Below are positions 26,912 through 35,352 of a stretch of DNA of 64,000 nucleotides, in pieces. The DNA lies in assembly GCA_013177935.1 (NCBI GenBank), contig JABLXZ010000002.1, positions 448,181 to 512,180 on the forward strand. The letters run 5' to 3'. Source of the stretch: a candidate division WOR-3 bacterium. Its GTDB lineage: Bacteria; Hydrothermota; Tepidihabitantia; Tepidihabitantales; Tepidihabitantaceae. Both the position numbers and the translations under genes were made by a program. Positions within the stretch are counted from its first letter, which is position 1, and every line of letters starts with the position of its first letter. The notes under the pieces are model-generated. The model ran no database searches and was not told the origin of the DNA. It worked only from the letters and a program-made list of their open reading frames with translations.

Positions 26912-26939
26912 ATTATAAGAAAATGCCCGGCGCATTCAA
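26912..26939 (-). promoter_or_regulatory. Promoter of thiD2 inside a terminator (near-leaderless)
   Basis: Minus strand TTGAAT (26934-26939), 16-bp spacer, TATAAT (26912-26917). The -35 box occupies the loop of the upstream terminator hairpin, and the spacer holds its second stem arm. Confidence 0.65.
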
Positions 26940-26948
26940 CGCCGGGCA
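26915..26948 (-). terminator. Terminator of the desulforedoxin-like gene
   Basis: Perfect 9-bp stem TGCCCGGCG / CGCCGGGCA (26924-26932, 26940-26948) with a 7-base loop. On the minus strand it is followed by TTTTCTTAT. Confidence 0.8.
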
Positions 26949-26971
26949 CAGTGCCGTTAAATGGCTTTGAA

Positions 26972-27139
26972 CTAACCGCCGCAGCAGCAGGAACGGTACG
27001 GTTTGTCCTCACCCTTTTTCTTCATCGGCTTGTCGCAGCAGAGAATTACGCAGTCGTCGCCACAGCCGCACGGTTTGGACACGGTAACTTCAAGACCGCA
27101 CTCGGTACAGTAGAGTACCTCATCTTTTTTGTGACCCAT
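26972..27139 (-). CDS. 55-residue desulforedoxin-like metal-binding protein
   Basis: A short gene with a strong AAGGAGG site, its own promoter and its own terminator. The 55 residues contain ten cysteines: YCTECG (11, 14), CGCGDDC (24, 26, 30), the pair ILCCDKPM (34, 35) and SCCCGG at the end (51-53). The CxxC...CC-x-KPM layout resembles the rubredoxin-like N-terminal domain of desulfoferrodoxin/desulforedoxin. It has extra cysteines, so it may bind zinc or iron. The role could be redox or metal buffering; the family assignment is from pattern only. Confidence 0.75.
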   Translation of the reverse strand: MGHKKDEVLYCTECGLEVTVSKPCGCGDDCVILCCDKPMKKKGEDKPYRSCCCGG

Positions 27140-27160
27140 AATGTCCTCCTTTATAAATTA

Positions 27161-27188
27161 ATTTTACCCACCGGTTGCCGGTTGTCAA
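27161..27188 (-). promoter_or_regulatory. Promoter of the desulforedoxin-like gene
   Basis: Minus strand TTGACA (27183-27188), 16-bp spacer, TAAAAT (27161-27166), followed by AAGGAGG before ATG 27139. Confidence 0.8.
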
Positions 27189-27197
27189 AGATACTCT

Positions 27198-28040
27198 TTA
27201 AGGCAGTGTTGCCCAGATGTCAAGCCCGAGGTAATAGTCGGCGATACCGCCACCTTTTGACATTGATTTCAGGGGCAGGCTGAACTTGGGCCGGACCGTG
27301 AGCAGGGGCAGCGGCTGGTACATAAGGAGGAAGGTTAAATTATTACGACTCAATTCGCTATTGGTAATCGGTGTGCCGTTGACCTTTTTGGGGTCCTGCG
27401 CGTAGCCGGTAAGCGCGACCTGAGGGGTGAGTTTCGGGATGACCGGAAAGTCCAGTCCAGCCATATACTCAAACATATTGCCCAGTTTGGTCGAGTCGTT
27501 CGATTTGCCGTTGAGCCAGTAGGCGCCGCGCAAATGGGCAACGATAAACAGCAGTTTGGTGGTGTTGAAGGCGAGTGCAGCACCGAAGTCGGTTGAGCCG
27601 TCACCGAGACAGAGATCGGGTAATGCGTCCTTGTCGCCGGTGGGCAGCGAAGCACCAAGGGACAGGGCGCCTTTGACCGGCAGGAGTGGAAACTGCAAAA
27701 AGCCGTAGCGGGCGACTACGAGCACATCACCGATACCGCTGTTAGACAGGTCGCCATGCTTTTTACTTAAAATCGGCACAACCCCACCCAGTTCAATTTT
27801 GAAGGGCAGACCAACACTGGCAAGAAGGTCTGCAGACAAAACATCAAGGCTCGTGTCAACTTTGTTAAATTTGTTAGTTTCCCAGGAGTATTTCTGGTTG
27901 TTCTGATAATAGGTCAGGGTTGTCCAGGCAAGGACCTGGAAAGGTTTGTTGACCGCACCGGTACGAATGATAAGGGGCGTTGCCTGAACCTCAGCGGTCA
28001 AAAAAAACAGGACAAGAACAGCCGGCTTTATCAGTTTCAT
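27198..28040 (-). CDS. Outer membrane porin-like protein (phenol-degradation MetA-like)
   Basis: A 280-residue exported protein. The signal peptide is at residues 1-21 (KLIKPAVLVLFFLTAEVQA). The mature part is rich in alternating hydrophobic strands, with SGIGDVLVVARYGF, LSLGASLPTGDKDALPD and GDGSTDFGAALAF. These resemble the outer membrane barrel family called putative MetA-pathway of phenol degradation. The start ATG 28040 follows AAAGGAGG; an upstream in-frame start at 28103 would cross the promoter and was rejected. It is probably an outer membrane channel or transport protein, and the substrate is unknown. Confidence 0.68.
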   Translation of the reverse strand: MKLIKPAVLVLFFLTAEVQATPLIIRTGAVNKPFQVLAWTTLTYYQNNQKYSWETNKFNKVDTSLDVLSADLLASVGLPFKIELGGVVPILSKKHGDLSNSGIGDVLVVARYGFLQFPLLPVKGALSLGASLPTGDKDALPDLCLGDGSTDFGAALAFNTTKLLFIVAHLRGAYWLNGKSNDSTKLGNMFEYMAGLDFPVIPKLTPQVALTGYAQDPKKVNGTPITNSELSRNNLTFLLMYQPLPLLTVRPKFSLPLKSMSKGGGIADYYLGLDIWATLP

Positions 28041-28065
28041 TTTTCCTCCTTTTGTTTTCGCCAAC

Positions 28066-28094
28066 ACTATACCCTTGATTGAATCGGTGGTCAA
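28066..28094 (-). promoter_or_regulatory. Promoter of the porin-like gene
   Basis: Minus strand TTGACC (28089-28094), 17-bp spacer, TATAGT (28066-28071). It lies back to back with the plus-strand promoter at 28105. Confidence 0.65.
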
Positions 28095-28104
28095 CCTCTG
28101 CAAT

Positions 28105-28132
28105 TTGACACCGAACGGTTCGTGTCTATACT
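28105..28132 (+). promoter_or_regulatory. Promoter of the 28139 gene (leaderless GTG)
   Basis: TTGACA (28105-28110), 16-bp spacer, TATACT (28127-28132). Seven bases on from the -10 box is the G of GTG 28139, with no Shine-Dalgarno site. Confidence 0.75.
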
Positions 28133-28138
28133 TTTTTT

Positions 28139-28828
28139 GTGCGGCGTTTGATTGTCCTGGTGGTTTTTATCCTGCCGGTTTTTATTCGGGCACAGGAGCC
28201 AGAAGGTTGGCTGGTGCCGTTTGGCTGTGCTTTTCAGCCGGACATCGCCGATTTCAATAACGCCTTTGTCCAGAGGGGTCTGCCTGCAGCCGAAAAGCGC
28301 CATTTGGGCTGGGGGGTAGAGTTAAGGTCGGGCATCGGTGGTGGTTTTCTTGCGGGTCCGATGTTTTTTCGCACCTATAACGATGTGGAGAACGACTCGT
28401 TTCATCTGCGCACCGAGCACACCGGTATTCTGGCAGAACTGGGTTATAAACTGCCGCTGTTTAAGTTCCTTACCATCGTGCCGCTCATCGGTCTGGGTGG
28501 GGTTCAGCCCGGCTTTCACATCCGGGAAAAAACCGGTGAGATTTCCCTTGATTCGCTTTTGCAGGCACCGGGTAACACCGCAGTTCTCTCACCCGGGATG
28601 AAAATCACCGGTCTTGGTGCCTTAGAACTCCATCTTCTGGTGCCGACAAATACCGGCAGTTACGGTCTTGCCCTGCGCGGCGGTTATCTCTACTCACCTT
28701 TTCGTCTGAGCTGGCACCTTGCCAACGGGTCGCGGATTACCGGCACACCAAACACAAAAATTCAGGGGTTCTGGTTTTCGGTCGGCATCACTTTGATCCC
28801 GGCACCAGAGGTTGCGACGGTAGAATGA
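28139..28828 (+). CDS. Exported outer-membrane-like protein, unknown
   Basis: A 229-residue protein with a signal peptide (residues 1-18, LIVLVVFILPVFIRA). The mature part is rich in glycine and beta strands (GWGVELRSGIGGGFLAGPMF; LIGLGGVQPGFHI; LALRGGYLYSPF). A small outer membrane barrel is likely, but no family is recognised. GTG 28139 is used because the -10 box ends only 6 bases before it and no later start keeps the signal peptide. It overlaps the next gene by 4 bases (ATGA), so the two are co-translated. Confidence 0.62.
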   Translation: MRRLIVLVVFILPVFIRAQEPEGWLVPFGCAFQPDIADFNNAFVQRGLPAAEKRHLGWGVELRSGIGGGFLAGPMFFRTYNDVENDSFHLRTEHTGILAELGYKLPLFKFLTIVPLIGLGGVQPGFHIREKTGEISLDSLLQAPGNTAVLSPGMKITGLGALELHLLVPTNTGSYGLALRGGYLYSPFRLSWHLANGSRITGTPNTKIQGFWFSVGITLIPAPEVATVE

Positions 28829-29634
28829 GACACCGGTTGTTTCTCACTGGCGGTATTGCGATTTTTGCCCTGACCTGTGTTCTTACCTACCGGCTGGAAC
28901 TGCCTCAGTTGCATACCAAGCCGGCACGCCTAGTCTTGGTGCTGAATGTTAACAGCCACAACGGTGCGGTAACGGCAAACACAACTACGGATACCGTTAT
29001 TTCGGTACTGATAACCCGCTATGCCTATGGCAGAGACAGTGGCGATGCCCGAAGGCGTGTTGAGCAGGTTGTCATCACCGATACCTTAATTGGGAGTAAC
29101 TGGACGCTTAATGCGGAAATTCCTCCCGCGACCCAGCCAATCGGTGCGGTTTTTGATATCCAAGCCCCGCGCACGGTTGATTTGAACCTCGCCACGAGCA
29201 ACGGTAAGATTACGGTGAACGGTTTTGAAGCCGATGTGACGGTTAACACGAGTAATAGCCCGGTGGTTTTTACCGGTACAAAGGGCGATGGCACAATCAC
29301 CACGACCAATGGCAAGGTTACGGTTCAGGTCCATTCCGGGGCGATGACCATCCAGACATCAAACGGCGAAATTGATTGCGACATCGCCTATCTGCCGGCA
29401 ATGAAGTCGGTGCAACTGAGAACCAGCAATGGTAAGGTTACGCTGCGGCTGCCACCGGATGTGTCGGCGACGATTACGGCAACCACGACAAACGGTACGG
29501 TGGTTGTCACCGGGTATCAGGTGCAGTATCAGGAGCAGAGTCGAAGCCATATCCGGGCAAAGATTGGCTCGGGCGCTTCACCAATCAACATTAACACAAC
29601 CAACGGCGACATTTTAATTCAGTCCCGTTATTGA
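28825..29634 (+). CDS. Exported DUF4097-type (toast-rack) adhesin-like protein
   Basis: A 269-residue protein with an N-terminal membrane or signal segment (residues 5-22, LFLTGGIAIFALTCVLTY). A right-handed beta-helix-like repeat follows, with short motifs LATSNGKITVNGFEADV, TNGKVTVQVHSGAM, SNGEIDCDI, TSNGKVTLRLP and TNGDILIQS. This repeated (T/S)SNGxI/V pattern is that of DUF4097/DUF4098 proteins, which are often encoded near envelope-stress genes. It is co-translated with the preceding gene. The exact role is unknown. Confidence 0.72.
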   Translation: MRHRLFLTGGIAIFALTCVLTYRLELPQLHTKPARLVLVLNVNSHNGAVTANTTTDTVISVLITRYAYGRDSGDARRRVEQVVITDTLIGSNWTLNAEIPPATQPIGAVFDIQAPRTVDLNLATSNGKITVNGFEADVTVNTSNSPVVFTGTKGDGTITTTNGKVTVQVHSGAMTIQTSNGEIDCDIAYLPAMKSVQLRTSNGKVTLRLPPDVSATITATTTNGTVVVTGYQVQYQEQSRSHIRAKIGSGASPININTTNGDILIQSRY

Positions 29635-29649
29635 ACAAAGGAGGAAAAA

Positions 29650-29988
29650 ATGGCAGAGGAGAAAGGTCTGGTAAGCCATCTGACCGATGAAAATTTTGAC
29701 ACCGAAATCAACAACTCAACCATTCCGGTAATGGTCGACTTCTGGGCGCCCTGGTGTGGTCCCTGCCGGATGCTGGCACCGATTCTTGAGAAGATTGCGG
29801 TGCGGTTTGAAGGGAAATTGAAGGTGGCAAAGGTCAATGTGGATGAGAACCCCGGGGTGGCAGGTAGATTCGGAATTATGAGCATTCCGACCCTGATACT
29901 GTTCAAAGGGGGCAAGGAGACCGAACGGATGGTCGGAGCAATGCCCGAGGGAGTTCTCGCCGAAAAACTGAATCAGCTGTTAGGCTAA
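29650..29988 (+). CDS. trxA: Thioredoxin
   Basis: A 112-residue thioredoxin with the active site WCGPC (in FWAPWCGPCRMLAPI), the cis-proline region IMSIPTLILFKGG and the C-terminal helix. It reduces protein disulfides in the cytoplasm with thioredoxin reductase; no reductase gene is in the window. A strong site, AAAGGAGG, precedes ATG 29650. It begins 15 bases after the DUF4097 gene and is followed within 12 bases by the FAD-linked oxidase. Confidence 0.93.
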   Translation: MAEEKGLVSHLTDENFDTEINNSTIPVMVDFWAPWCGPCRMLAPILEKIAVRFEGKLKVAKVNVDENPGVAGRFGIMSIPTLILFKGGKETERMVGAMPEGVLAEKLNQLLG

Positions 29989-30000
29989 AACATACCGATT

Positions 30001-31392
30001 ATGCTTTTGCCCCGGGTCGTTGCCCGGTTGAAAGAGATTTGTGCTTCCGAACGGGTGATAACCGACCCGGAAAAACTGATTGACTATAGCCACGACGAAA
30101 GTCCGGAAAAGCCCCACCTGCCGGACCTACTCGTGAAGCCGGTAACGGTTGACGAGATTAGTGAAGTCGTCAGGCTGGCACAGGAGGAGAAAATACCGGT
30201 GACACCGCGTGGTCTCGGTACCGGGCTGGCTGGTGGTGCGGTGCCGGTTCAGGGTGGGATTGTTCTGTCAACCGAACTGATGGATAAGGTGATTGAGGTT
30301 GACCCGGACAATCTGATGGTTCGGACGCAACCCGGGGTGAGAACCGTGCGGGTTCAGGAAGCCTGCGCCGGGTTCAATCTTTACTATCCGGTGGACCCGG
30401 CATCGCTTGACGACTGCTCAATCGGCGGGAATGTCGCAACCAATGCGGGTGGGGCTCGGGCGTTCAAGTACGGCGTGACCGGCGACTATGTAACCGGAAT
30501 TCAGGCGGTACTGGCAGACGGTAGTGTGCTCAACTACGGCGGCAAGTTAAGGAAAAATGTCACGGGCTATGACCTGAACAAACTTTTCATCGGTTCCGAA
30601 GGCACACTGGGCATCATCACCGAAATCACCTTCCGGCTCGTGCCCAAACCCCGTTATCAGGTTGACCTGTTAATCCCCTTTCCGAATTTGCGGCTCGGAG
30701 TGGAACTGGTGTTGAAACTGGTAAAAGAGAAGCGGTTTGTGCCAGCGGTGATTGAGTTCATTGAGAAAAAAGGGATCGAAGCCTGTGCCCGGGTGTTTCA
30801 GGAAAACCTGCCGTTTAAAGAGGCGGCGGTGCAGGTTCTAATTGAGGTTGAAGGCAGCGAAAAGGAGAAGGTGCTGGAGGATGCGATAGCGGTGGCACAG
30901 ATGGCAAAGGAACTGGGCGCCGAGGAGCCGCTTATTGCCGACAATCAAGCCAGTCAGGCAAGGCTCTGGAAAACCCGGCGCTCAGTTGCCAAGACCCTGA
31001 AACAGGTTTATCCGGAGGTGATGGCAGAGGACATCGTGGTACCGCTGGCGCGGCTGCCCGAAACCGTGGAGTTTATCACCGAGTTAGAAAAGCGATTTCA
31101 AACGGTAATCGTGCCCTTTGGCCACATCGGTGATGGCAACATCCATGTTGACATCTGCCGGCAGGGCAATGACCGGGCAAACTGGCAGAAAACCTGTGCC
31201 CGGATTGTTGACCAGTTGATTGAGTTTGTTGTCAGGGTCGGGGGCCAGATAACTGCGGAGCACGGTATCGGTTCGCTTAAAAAGCACCTTTTGAAAAAGG
31301 GGCTTTCCGAGGTTGAGATTGGGGTAATGAAGGAGATAAAACGGGCACTGGACCCGGATGGTCTTTTAAACCCAGGGAAAATCTTTCCCTGA
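30001..31392 (+). CDS. FAD-linked oxidase, GlcD / D-lactate dehydrogenase type
   Basis: A 463-residue VAO-fold flavoprotein. The FAD-binding half has PVTPRGLGTGLAGGAVP, DPASLDDCSIGGNVATNAGG and GSEGTLGIITEITFRLVP. The C-terminal oxidase half has GHIGDGNIHVDI, AEHGIGSLKKH and the end LDPDGLLNPGKIF. This is the family of glycolate oxidase subunit GlcD and FAD-dependent D-lactate dehydrogenases, oxidising 2-hydroxy acids. No GlcE or GlcF-type iron-sulfur gene follows, so the electron acceptor and exact substrate are open. It begins 12 bases after thioredoxin and lacks a clear Shine-Dalgarno site. Confidence 0.85.
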   Translation: MLLPRVVARLKEICASERVITDPEKLIDYSHDESPEKPHLPDLLVKPVTVDEISEVVRLAQEEKIPVTPRGLGTGLAGGAVPVQGGIVLSTELMDKVIEVDPDNLMVRTQPGVRTVRVQEACAGFNLYYPVDPASLDDCSIGGNVATNAGGARAFKYGVTGDYVTGIQAVLADGSVLNYGGKLRKNVTGYDLNKLFIGSEGTLGIITEITFRLVPKPRYQVDLLIPFPNLRLGVELVLKLVKEKRFVPAVIEFIEKKGIEACARVFQENLPFKEAAVQVLIEVEGSEKEKVLEDAIAVAQMAKELGAEEPLIADNQASQARLWKTRRSVAKTLKQVYPEVMAEDIVVPLARLPETVEFITELEKRFQTVIVPFGHIGDGNIHVDICRQGNDRANWQKTCARIVDQLIEFVVRVGGQITAEHGIGSLKKHLLKKGLSEVEIGVMKEIKRALDPDGLLNPGKIFP

Positions 31393-31396
31393 TTTG

Positions 31397-31424
31397 CGGG
31401 GTAATACATTTAGACCCCGATTTA
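31397..31424 (+). terminator. Possible weak terminator
   Basis: Stem CGGGGT / ACCCCG (31397-31402, 31414-31419) with an 11-base loop, then ATTTAA. The stem is short and the T-run is poor. Confidence 0.35.
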
Positions 31425-31829
31425 ACCGAAAAGTTCACATATTATATAATCTATTGAAAACCGGTGAAATGCCTGCTGGATACAGTCCCGAATACGGTCC
31501 CCTCCCTCCTTCCGGGGATAGTAACCGGTGCGATAATGACCGCTCTTCTTTTTATCCGGTGCGGGAGCAAGCGGCAATCACCACCAATAATCGATTTAGG
31601 GTAAATGTACGCTGATAATCCCCGATGCATTTTCCATCCAACTCTTATCTGGGCTGTGCGATAAACTTATCGGTATAATGTCTGGTATGTGTTGTCCGCA
31701 CCGGCAGGGAAGACAGTTTAATGGGCAGGATAGCCGGTTGCAAAGAGAGGGTATAAAGAGGGAGTAGAGTTTGCTTAATCTTGATTCCGGGTTAGAATCA
31801 AGGTGCTAAAGTAAAAGAAAGGAGATGTT
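31425..31829 (+). other. Intergenic region with leader hairpin
   Basis: About 400 bases with no credible gene. A TATAAT at 31674-31679 has no good -35 box. Close to the next gene is a perfect 8-bp inverted repeat CTTGATTC / GAATCAAG (31780-31787, 31795-31802) with a 7-base loop and no T-run, about 16 bases before the ribosome site. It may be a leader structure. Confidence 0.45.
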
Positions 31830-32309
31830 GTGTTAAAGAAAGATAAGAAGACAAAGCTGAAGGATGTGGCGTATTGCAGTTTGTTTTGCGGTCTTTGTTC
31901 ATCCAAGAATCGGATACCGCAACAGGCAAAGGCGCTGCGGCAGACGATGCACAATGAGGGCTGGGATTTGTGGGGAAATGAGTTTGCCGGATTTAAGGAG
32001 TTCTGGAAGTTTCTCAATGGGCTGGTAAAAGGAGCCTGTTCAGGCTGTCGGCAGGGTGGCGGTCCACCGTTTTGCGGAATCAGAAAGTGTGCCCGGGAAA
32101 GAAAGGTTGAGGTGTGCGTATTCTGTTCGGATTGGCCCTGCGAGCGGATTAAAGGGCTGGCAAAGGGTTATCATACCCTGATTCCTGATGCGGAGCGGAT
32201 GAAGAGAATTGGTCTGGATAGATGGCTGAAGGAACAGGCACAAAGGGCAAAGGCCGGGTTCTGTTATTGTGATATTCGTTGCCAGCCCTATACGATTGCC
32301 AAGGATTGA
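31830..32309 (+). CDS. Cysteine-rich DUF3795-type protein
   Basis: A 159-residue protein that starts with GTG 31830 after AAAGGAG. It has the DUF3795 pattern: an N-terminal YCSLFCGLC, then ACSGCRQGGG, CGIRKCA, VCVFCSDWPC and a basic C-terminal part. The many CxxC pairs suggest a metal-binding, zinc- or iron-sulfur-like protein. The function of the family is unknown. The next gene is a second, shorter family member 22 bases downstream, so this is a tandem pair in one transcript. Confidence 0.72.
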   Translation: MLKKDKKTKLKDVAYCSLFCGLCSSKNRIPQQAKALRQTMHNEGWDLWGNEFAGFKEFWKFLNGLVKGACSGCRQGGGPPFCGIRKCARERKVEVCVFCSDWPCERIKGLAKGYHTLIPDAERMKRIGLDRWLKEQAQRAKAGFCYCDIRCQPYTIAKD

Positions 32310-32331
32310 ACAAAAAGAAAGGAGATGCCAG

Positions 32332-32703
32332 ATGAAGGAAAAAATGGTCGCATATTGCGGGATAGTATGCAGTGACTGTCCGGCGTTTATTGCGACTCAG
32401 AATGGGGACGAGAAGTTGCTTGCCGAGACCGCAAAGAAGTGGTCATCACCGACCTGGGAGGTTAAGCCCGAGGATATTATCTGTGACGGTTGTGTTCAGG
32501 GTAAACGGCGGGCAAAGTTCTGTTATGAGTGTCCAACAAGGAACTGCGGTGTGACACGGCAAGTGAAGAACTGTGGCTGGTGTGATGATTATCCCTGTGA
32601 GACCCTGAAAGGGCACTGGGAGCGGTTTAAGATTCCTGAACAAGAAAAGGTTTTAGATGAGGAGCACCGCCAAAAGCAGGCAACGAAGGGTAAAGGGGGA
32701 TGA
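32332..32703 (+). CDS. Cysteine-rich DUF3795-type protein, second copy
   Basis: A 123-residue protein with YCGIVCSDCPAF at the N-terminus, then ICDGCVQGKRRAKFCYEC, NCGVTRQVKNCGWC and DDYPCETLK. The spacing of the cysteine groups follows the neighbouring gene and DUF3795. The start ATG 32332 has AAAGGAG 8 bases upstream; an earlier in-frame start at 32269 would lie inside the previous gene without a ribosome site. The C-terminus is lysine-rich. Confidence 0.75.
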   Translation: MKEKMVAYCGIVCSDCPAFIATQNGDEKLLAETAKKWSSPTWEVKPEDIICDGCVQGKRRAKFCYECPTRNCGVTRQVKNCGWCDDYPCETLKGHWERFKIPEQEKVLDEEHRQKQATKGKGG

Positions 32704-32725
32704 GCGGCTGAACTGTCGCATAAAG

Positions 32726-32753
32726 TTGCCTGATAATTTTTTGTCATTACAAT
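32726..32753 (+). promoter_or_regulatory. Promoter of alaS (leaderless)
   Basis: TTGCCT (32726-32731), 16-bp spacer, TACAAT (32748-32753). The start is expected at 32760-32761, on or one base before the ATG of alaS, with no Shine-Dalgarno sequence. Confidence 0.7.
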
Positions 32754-32760
32754 AAGTACT

Positions 32761-35352
32761 ATGAATCATCGGGAGTTGCGCCGAACATTTCTTGAGTTCT
32801 ATGCTCAGCGGGAGCATAAGATTGTCCCCAGTTCTTCTTTGATTCCCAGGGACGACCCAACACTTCTTTTTACCAGCGCCGGGATGGTGCAGTTTAAGGC
32901 GCTCTGGGCGGGTGCGGTGGAGTTGCCATATCGTCGGGCGTGCTCGGTTCAGAAGTGTCTAAGGGCATCGGACCTGGAAAAGGTTGGGAAGACGCCAAGG
33001 CACTGTACCTTTTTTGAGATGCTGGGCAACTTTTCTTTTGGCGACTATTTTAAGGCAGAAGCGATTCCCTGGGCTTGGGAGTATTTAACGCAGGTGGTGA
33101 AACTTGACCCGGCAAAACTTTATGTTTCAGTTTTTGAGGAGGATGATGAGGCGTTTGAGGTGTGGCATAAGAAGGTGGGTTTGCCCGAGAAGAAAATTTA
33201 CCGGCTGGGTGAGAAGGACAATTTCTGGGGCCCGGCCGGCGGAACTGGTGCCTGCGGTCCCTGTTCGGAGATTTATGTTGACCTGGGTCCGGAGTTTGGT
33301 TGCGGCAAGGAAAGTTGTGGACCGGGTTGTGATTGCGACCGGTTTTCAGAGGTTTACAATATCGTGTTTCCCCAGTTTAATCAGTTGCCCGATGGCACCC
33401 GGGAGCCGTTGAAGAATCGGGGGATTGACACTGGGATGGGTTTGGAGCGGCTGGCAATGGTCTCCCAGGGCAAGAGGACGATTTTTGAAACCGACCTGTT
33501 TTTACCGCTGGTGCGGGCAACCGAGGAGATTCTGAGCAAAGATTTAGACCCAGAAAACCGGCCGATGTTTTATGTTGCGGTGGACCACGCCCGCGCCCTG
33601 ACTTTTGCGATTACCGATGGCGCAATTCCGTCCAATGAGGGCCGGGGCTATGTGTTGCGGAACATTTTGCGCCGCGCCTTGCTGTTTGCGTTTCGTGCCG
33701 GAGTGCAGGAGCCGTTTCTTTATCAGGTGTGTGGTGCGGTGGTTGAGTTGATGCGGCAGTTTTATCCGGAGTTGACCACAAAACGGGAGCAGGTGGCTTT
33801 GATTGTCCGCGCCGAAGAGGAACGGTTTTTGCGGACACTGGCGGCGGGTCTGGAGCGGTGGGAAGAGACCCGGGCACGCTGTCAGAAGGATGGACTGATT
33901 CCCGGGGAGGAGCTTTTTAAGTTGCACGACACCTACGGGTTTCACATTGAACTGGTGGCGGAACTGGCAGAGGGTTCGGGATTGAAACTGGACCGGGATG
34001 GTTTTGAGCGGGCGATGCAGGAGCAGAAGGAACGGAGCCGGAAGGCAACATTTATCACCACCGGGGCAGGTGGCGCACCACTTGAGGTGGGTATTGGCGG
34101 TGAGACGGAGTTTGTTGGCTATGATAGCGACGAGACCGAAAGCGAGTTGGTGAGTTTTGTCCGGCAGGAGGATGGAAGTTACGAACTGATTCTACGCCGA
34201 ACCCCATTTTATGCAGAAGCGGGTGGTCAGGTTGGCGATACCGGTCGGGTTGTGGGTGAGGGTTTTGAGTTTGAGGTGATGGACAGTTACTTTAAGCATG
34301 GGGTGCGGGTTTTGCGGGCGGTTTTGAAGTCGGGTGAACCGAAAACCGGGGTGGTGTTTGCGGCGATTGATAAAGAGCGGCGGCGGGAGATTGAGCGGGC
34401 GCACACCGCGACCCATCTTTTGCATGCGGCGTTGCGCCGCGTGCTGGGCGAGTATGTTAAGCAGGAGGGTTCGCTCGTGGAGCCGGGCCGGTTGCGCTTT
34501 GATTTTGCCGCATTTGAGCCGCTGAAGCCGGAGCAGATTAACGAGGTGGAGCGGCTGGTTTATGAAGCGGTCTTGCGCGACATAAAGGTGGAGCGGCTGG
34601 TTGATGTGCCTCTGGAGGAGGCGAAGCGGATGGGTGCGCTGGCGTTTTTTGGCGAGCAGTACGGCGAGCGGGTGCGGGTTTTGAAGATTGGCGATTTTTC
34701 TATGGAGTTGTGCGGTGGGACCCATCTGCGACGGACCGGCGAAGTTGGGCTGTTGCGAATTGTTGCTGAAACCGGTGTTGCCGCAGGAATCCGGCGGATT
34801 GAAGCGGTTGTGGGCCGGCAGGCGTTTGAGCGGGTGAAGCGGGAACGACAAACCCTGGACCAGATTGAGACGCACCTGGGCGTGAGCGAGGAGGCGCTTT
34901 TCAAGAAGGTTGTTGCCCTGACCGAGGAGTTGAAGCGGGTTGAGGCAAGGGTGCGGCAGTTGTCGACACAACTGGCACGCAATGCCGCTGCCGAGCTCGT
35001 GTCCGGAGCGGAAACGATTGCCGGAGTTCAGGTTGTGCAGGGCGACTTTCCCTTTTTTGAGGTTGAGGAGTTGCGCATTGTTGTCGACCGTTTGCGGGAG
35101 TTGCTGATGGGAAGTTATGCGGTTTTGTTGACCGGCGCGGTGAGTGGCGAACGGTTACGTTTTGTGGTGACGGTGAGCCCGGATTTGCAGAATAAACTGC
35201 CGGCGGGCAAGTTGGCAAAAATCGTGGGTAGCGCGATGGCAGGTGGCGGTGGTGGTAAGCCGGACATTGCCGAAGGCGGTGGCAAGGTTGACCGGCGTGA
35301 TGCGGGCGAGCAGGCTTTAAAACAGGCGTTGACTGATGCCCATTATGGGTAA
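32761..35352 (+). CDS. alaS: Alanyl-tRNA synthetase
   Basis: AlaS charges tRNA-Ala and edits Ser/Gly-tRNA-Ala. The 863-residue protein is of normal length. The class II core opens with EFYAQREHKIVPSSSLIP and LLFTSAGMVQFK, and continues with CTFFEMLGNFSFGDYF and GIDTGMGLERLAMV (motif 3). The editing domain has zinc-type HTATHLLHAALR, and later ELCGGTHLRRTGE. The C-terminal C-Ala domain ends with AGGGGGKPDIAEGGG. A cysteine cluster in the catalytic insert (FGCGKESCGPGCDCDR) may bind zinc. It has its own leaderless promoter and converges without a gap on the LCP gene. Confidence 0.97.
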   Translation: MNHRELRRTFLEFYAQREHKIVPSSSLIPRDDPTLLFTSAGMVQFKALWAGAVELPYRRACSVQKCLRASDLEKVGKTPRHCTFFEMLGNFSFGDYFKAEAIPWAWEYLTQVVKLDPAKLYVSVFEEDDEAFEVWHKKVGLPEKKIYRLGEKDNFWGPAGGTGACGPCSEIYVDLGPEFGCGKESCGPGCDCDRFSEVYNIVFPQFNQLPDGTREPLKNRGIDTGMGLERLAMVSQGKRTIFETDLFLPLVRATEEILSKDLDPENRPMFYVAVDHARALTFAITDGAIPSNEGRGYVLRNILRRALLFAFRAGVQEPFLYQVCGAVVELMRQFYPELTTKREQVALIVRAEEERFLRTLAAGLERWEETRARCQKDGLIPGEELFKLHDTYGFHIELVAELAEGSGLKLDRDGFERAMQEQKERSRKATFITTGAGGAPLEVGIGGETEFVGYDSDETESELVSFVRQEDGSYELILRRTPFYAEAGGQVGDTGRVVGEGFEFEVMDSYFKHGVRVLRAVLKSGEPKTGVVFAAIDKERRREIERAHTATHLLHAALRRVLGEYVKQEGSLVEPGRLRFDFAAFEPLKPEQINEVERLVYEAVLRDIKVERLVDVPLEEAKRMGALAFFGEQYGERVRVLKIGDFSMELCGGTHLRRTGEVGLLRIVAETGVAAGIRRIEAVVGRQAFERVKRERQTLDQIETHLGVSEEALFKKVVALTEELKRVEARVRQLSTQLARNAAAELVSGAETIAGVQVVQGDFPFFEVEELRIVVDRLRELLMGSYAVLLTGAVSGERLRFVVTVSPDLQNKLPAGKLAKIVGSAMAGGGGGKPDIAEGGGKVDRRDAGEQALKQALTDAHYG

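Noticed and set aside
31394-31615. 73-residue frame after the FAD-linked oxidase
   Set aside because: No ribosome site or coding character, and it crosses a possible terminator stem.
34192-34971. 259-residue antisense open frame within alaS
   Set aside because: It lies fully inside a conserved synthetase, has low-complexity His/Leu/Pro composition and no promoter or ribosome site.
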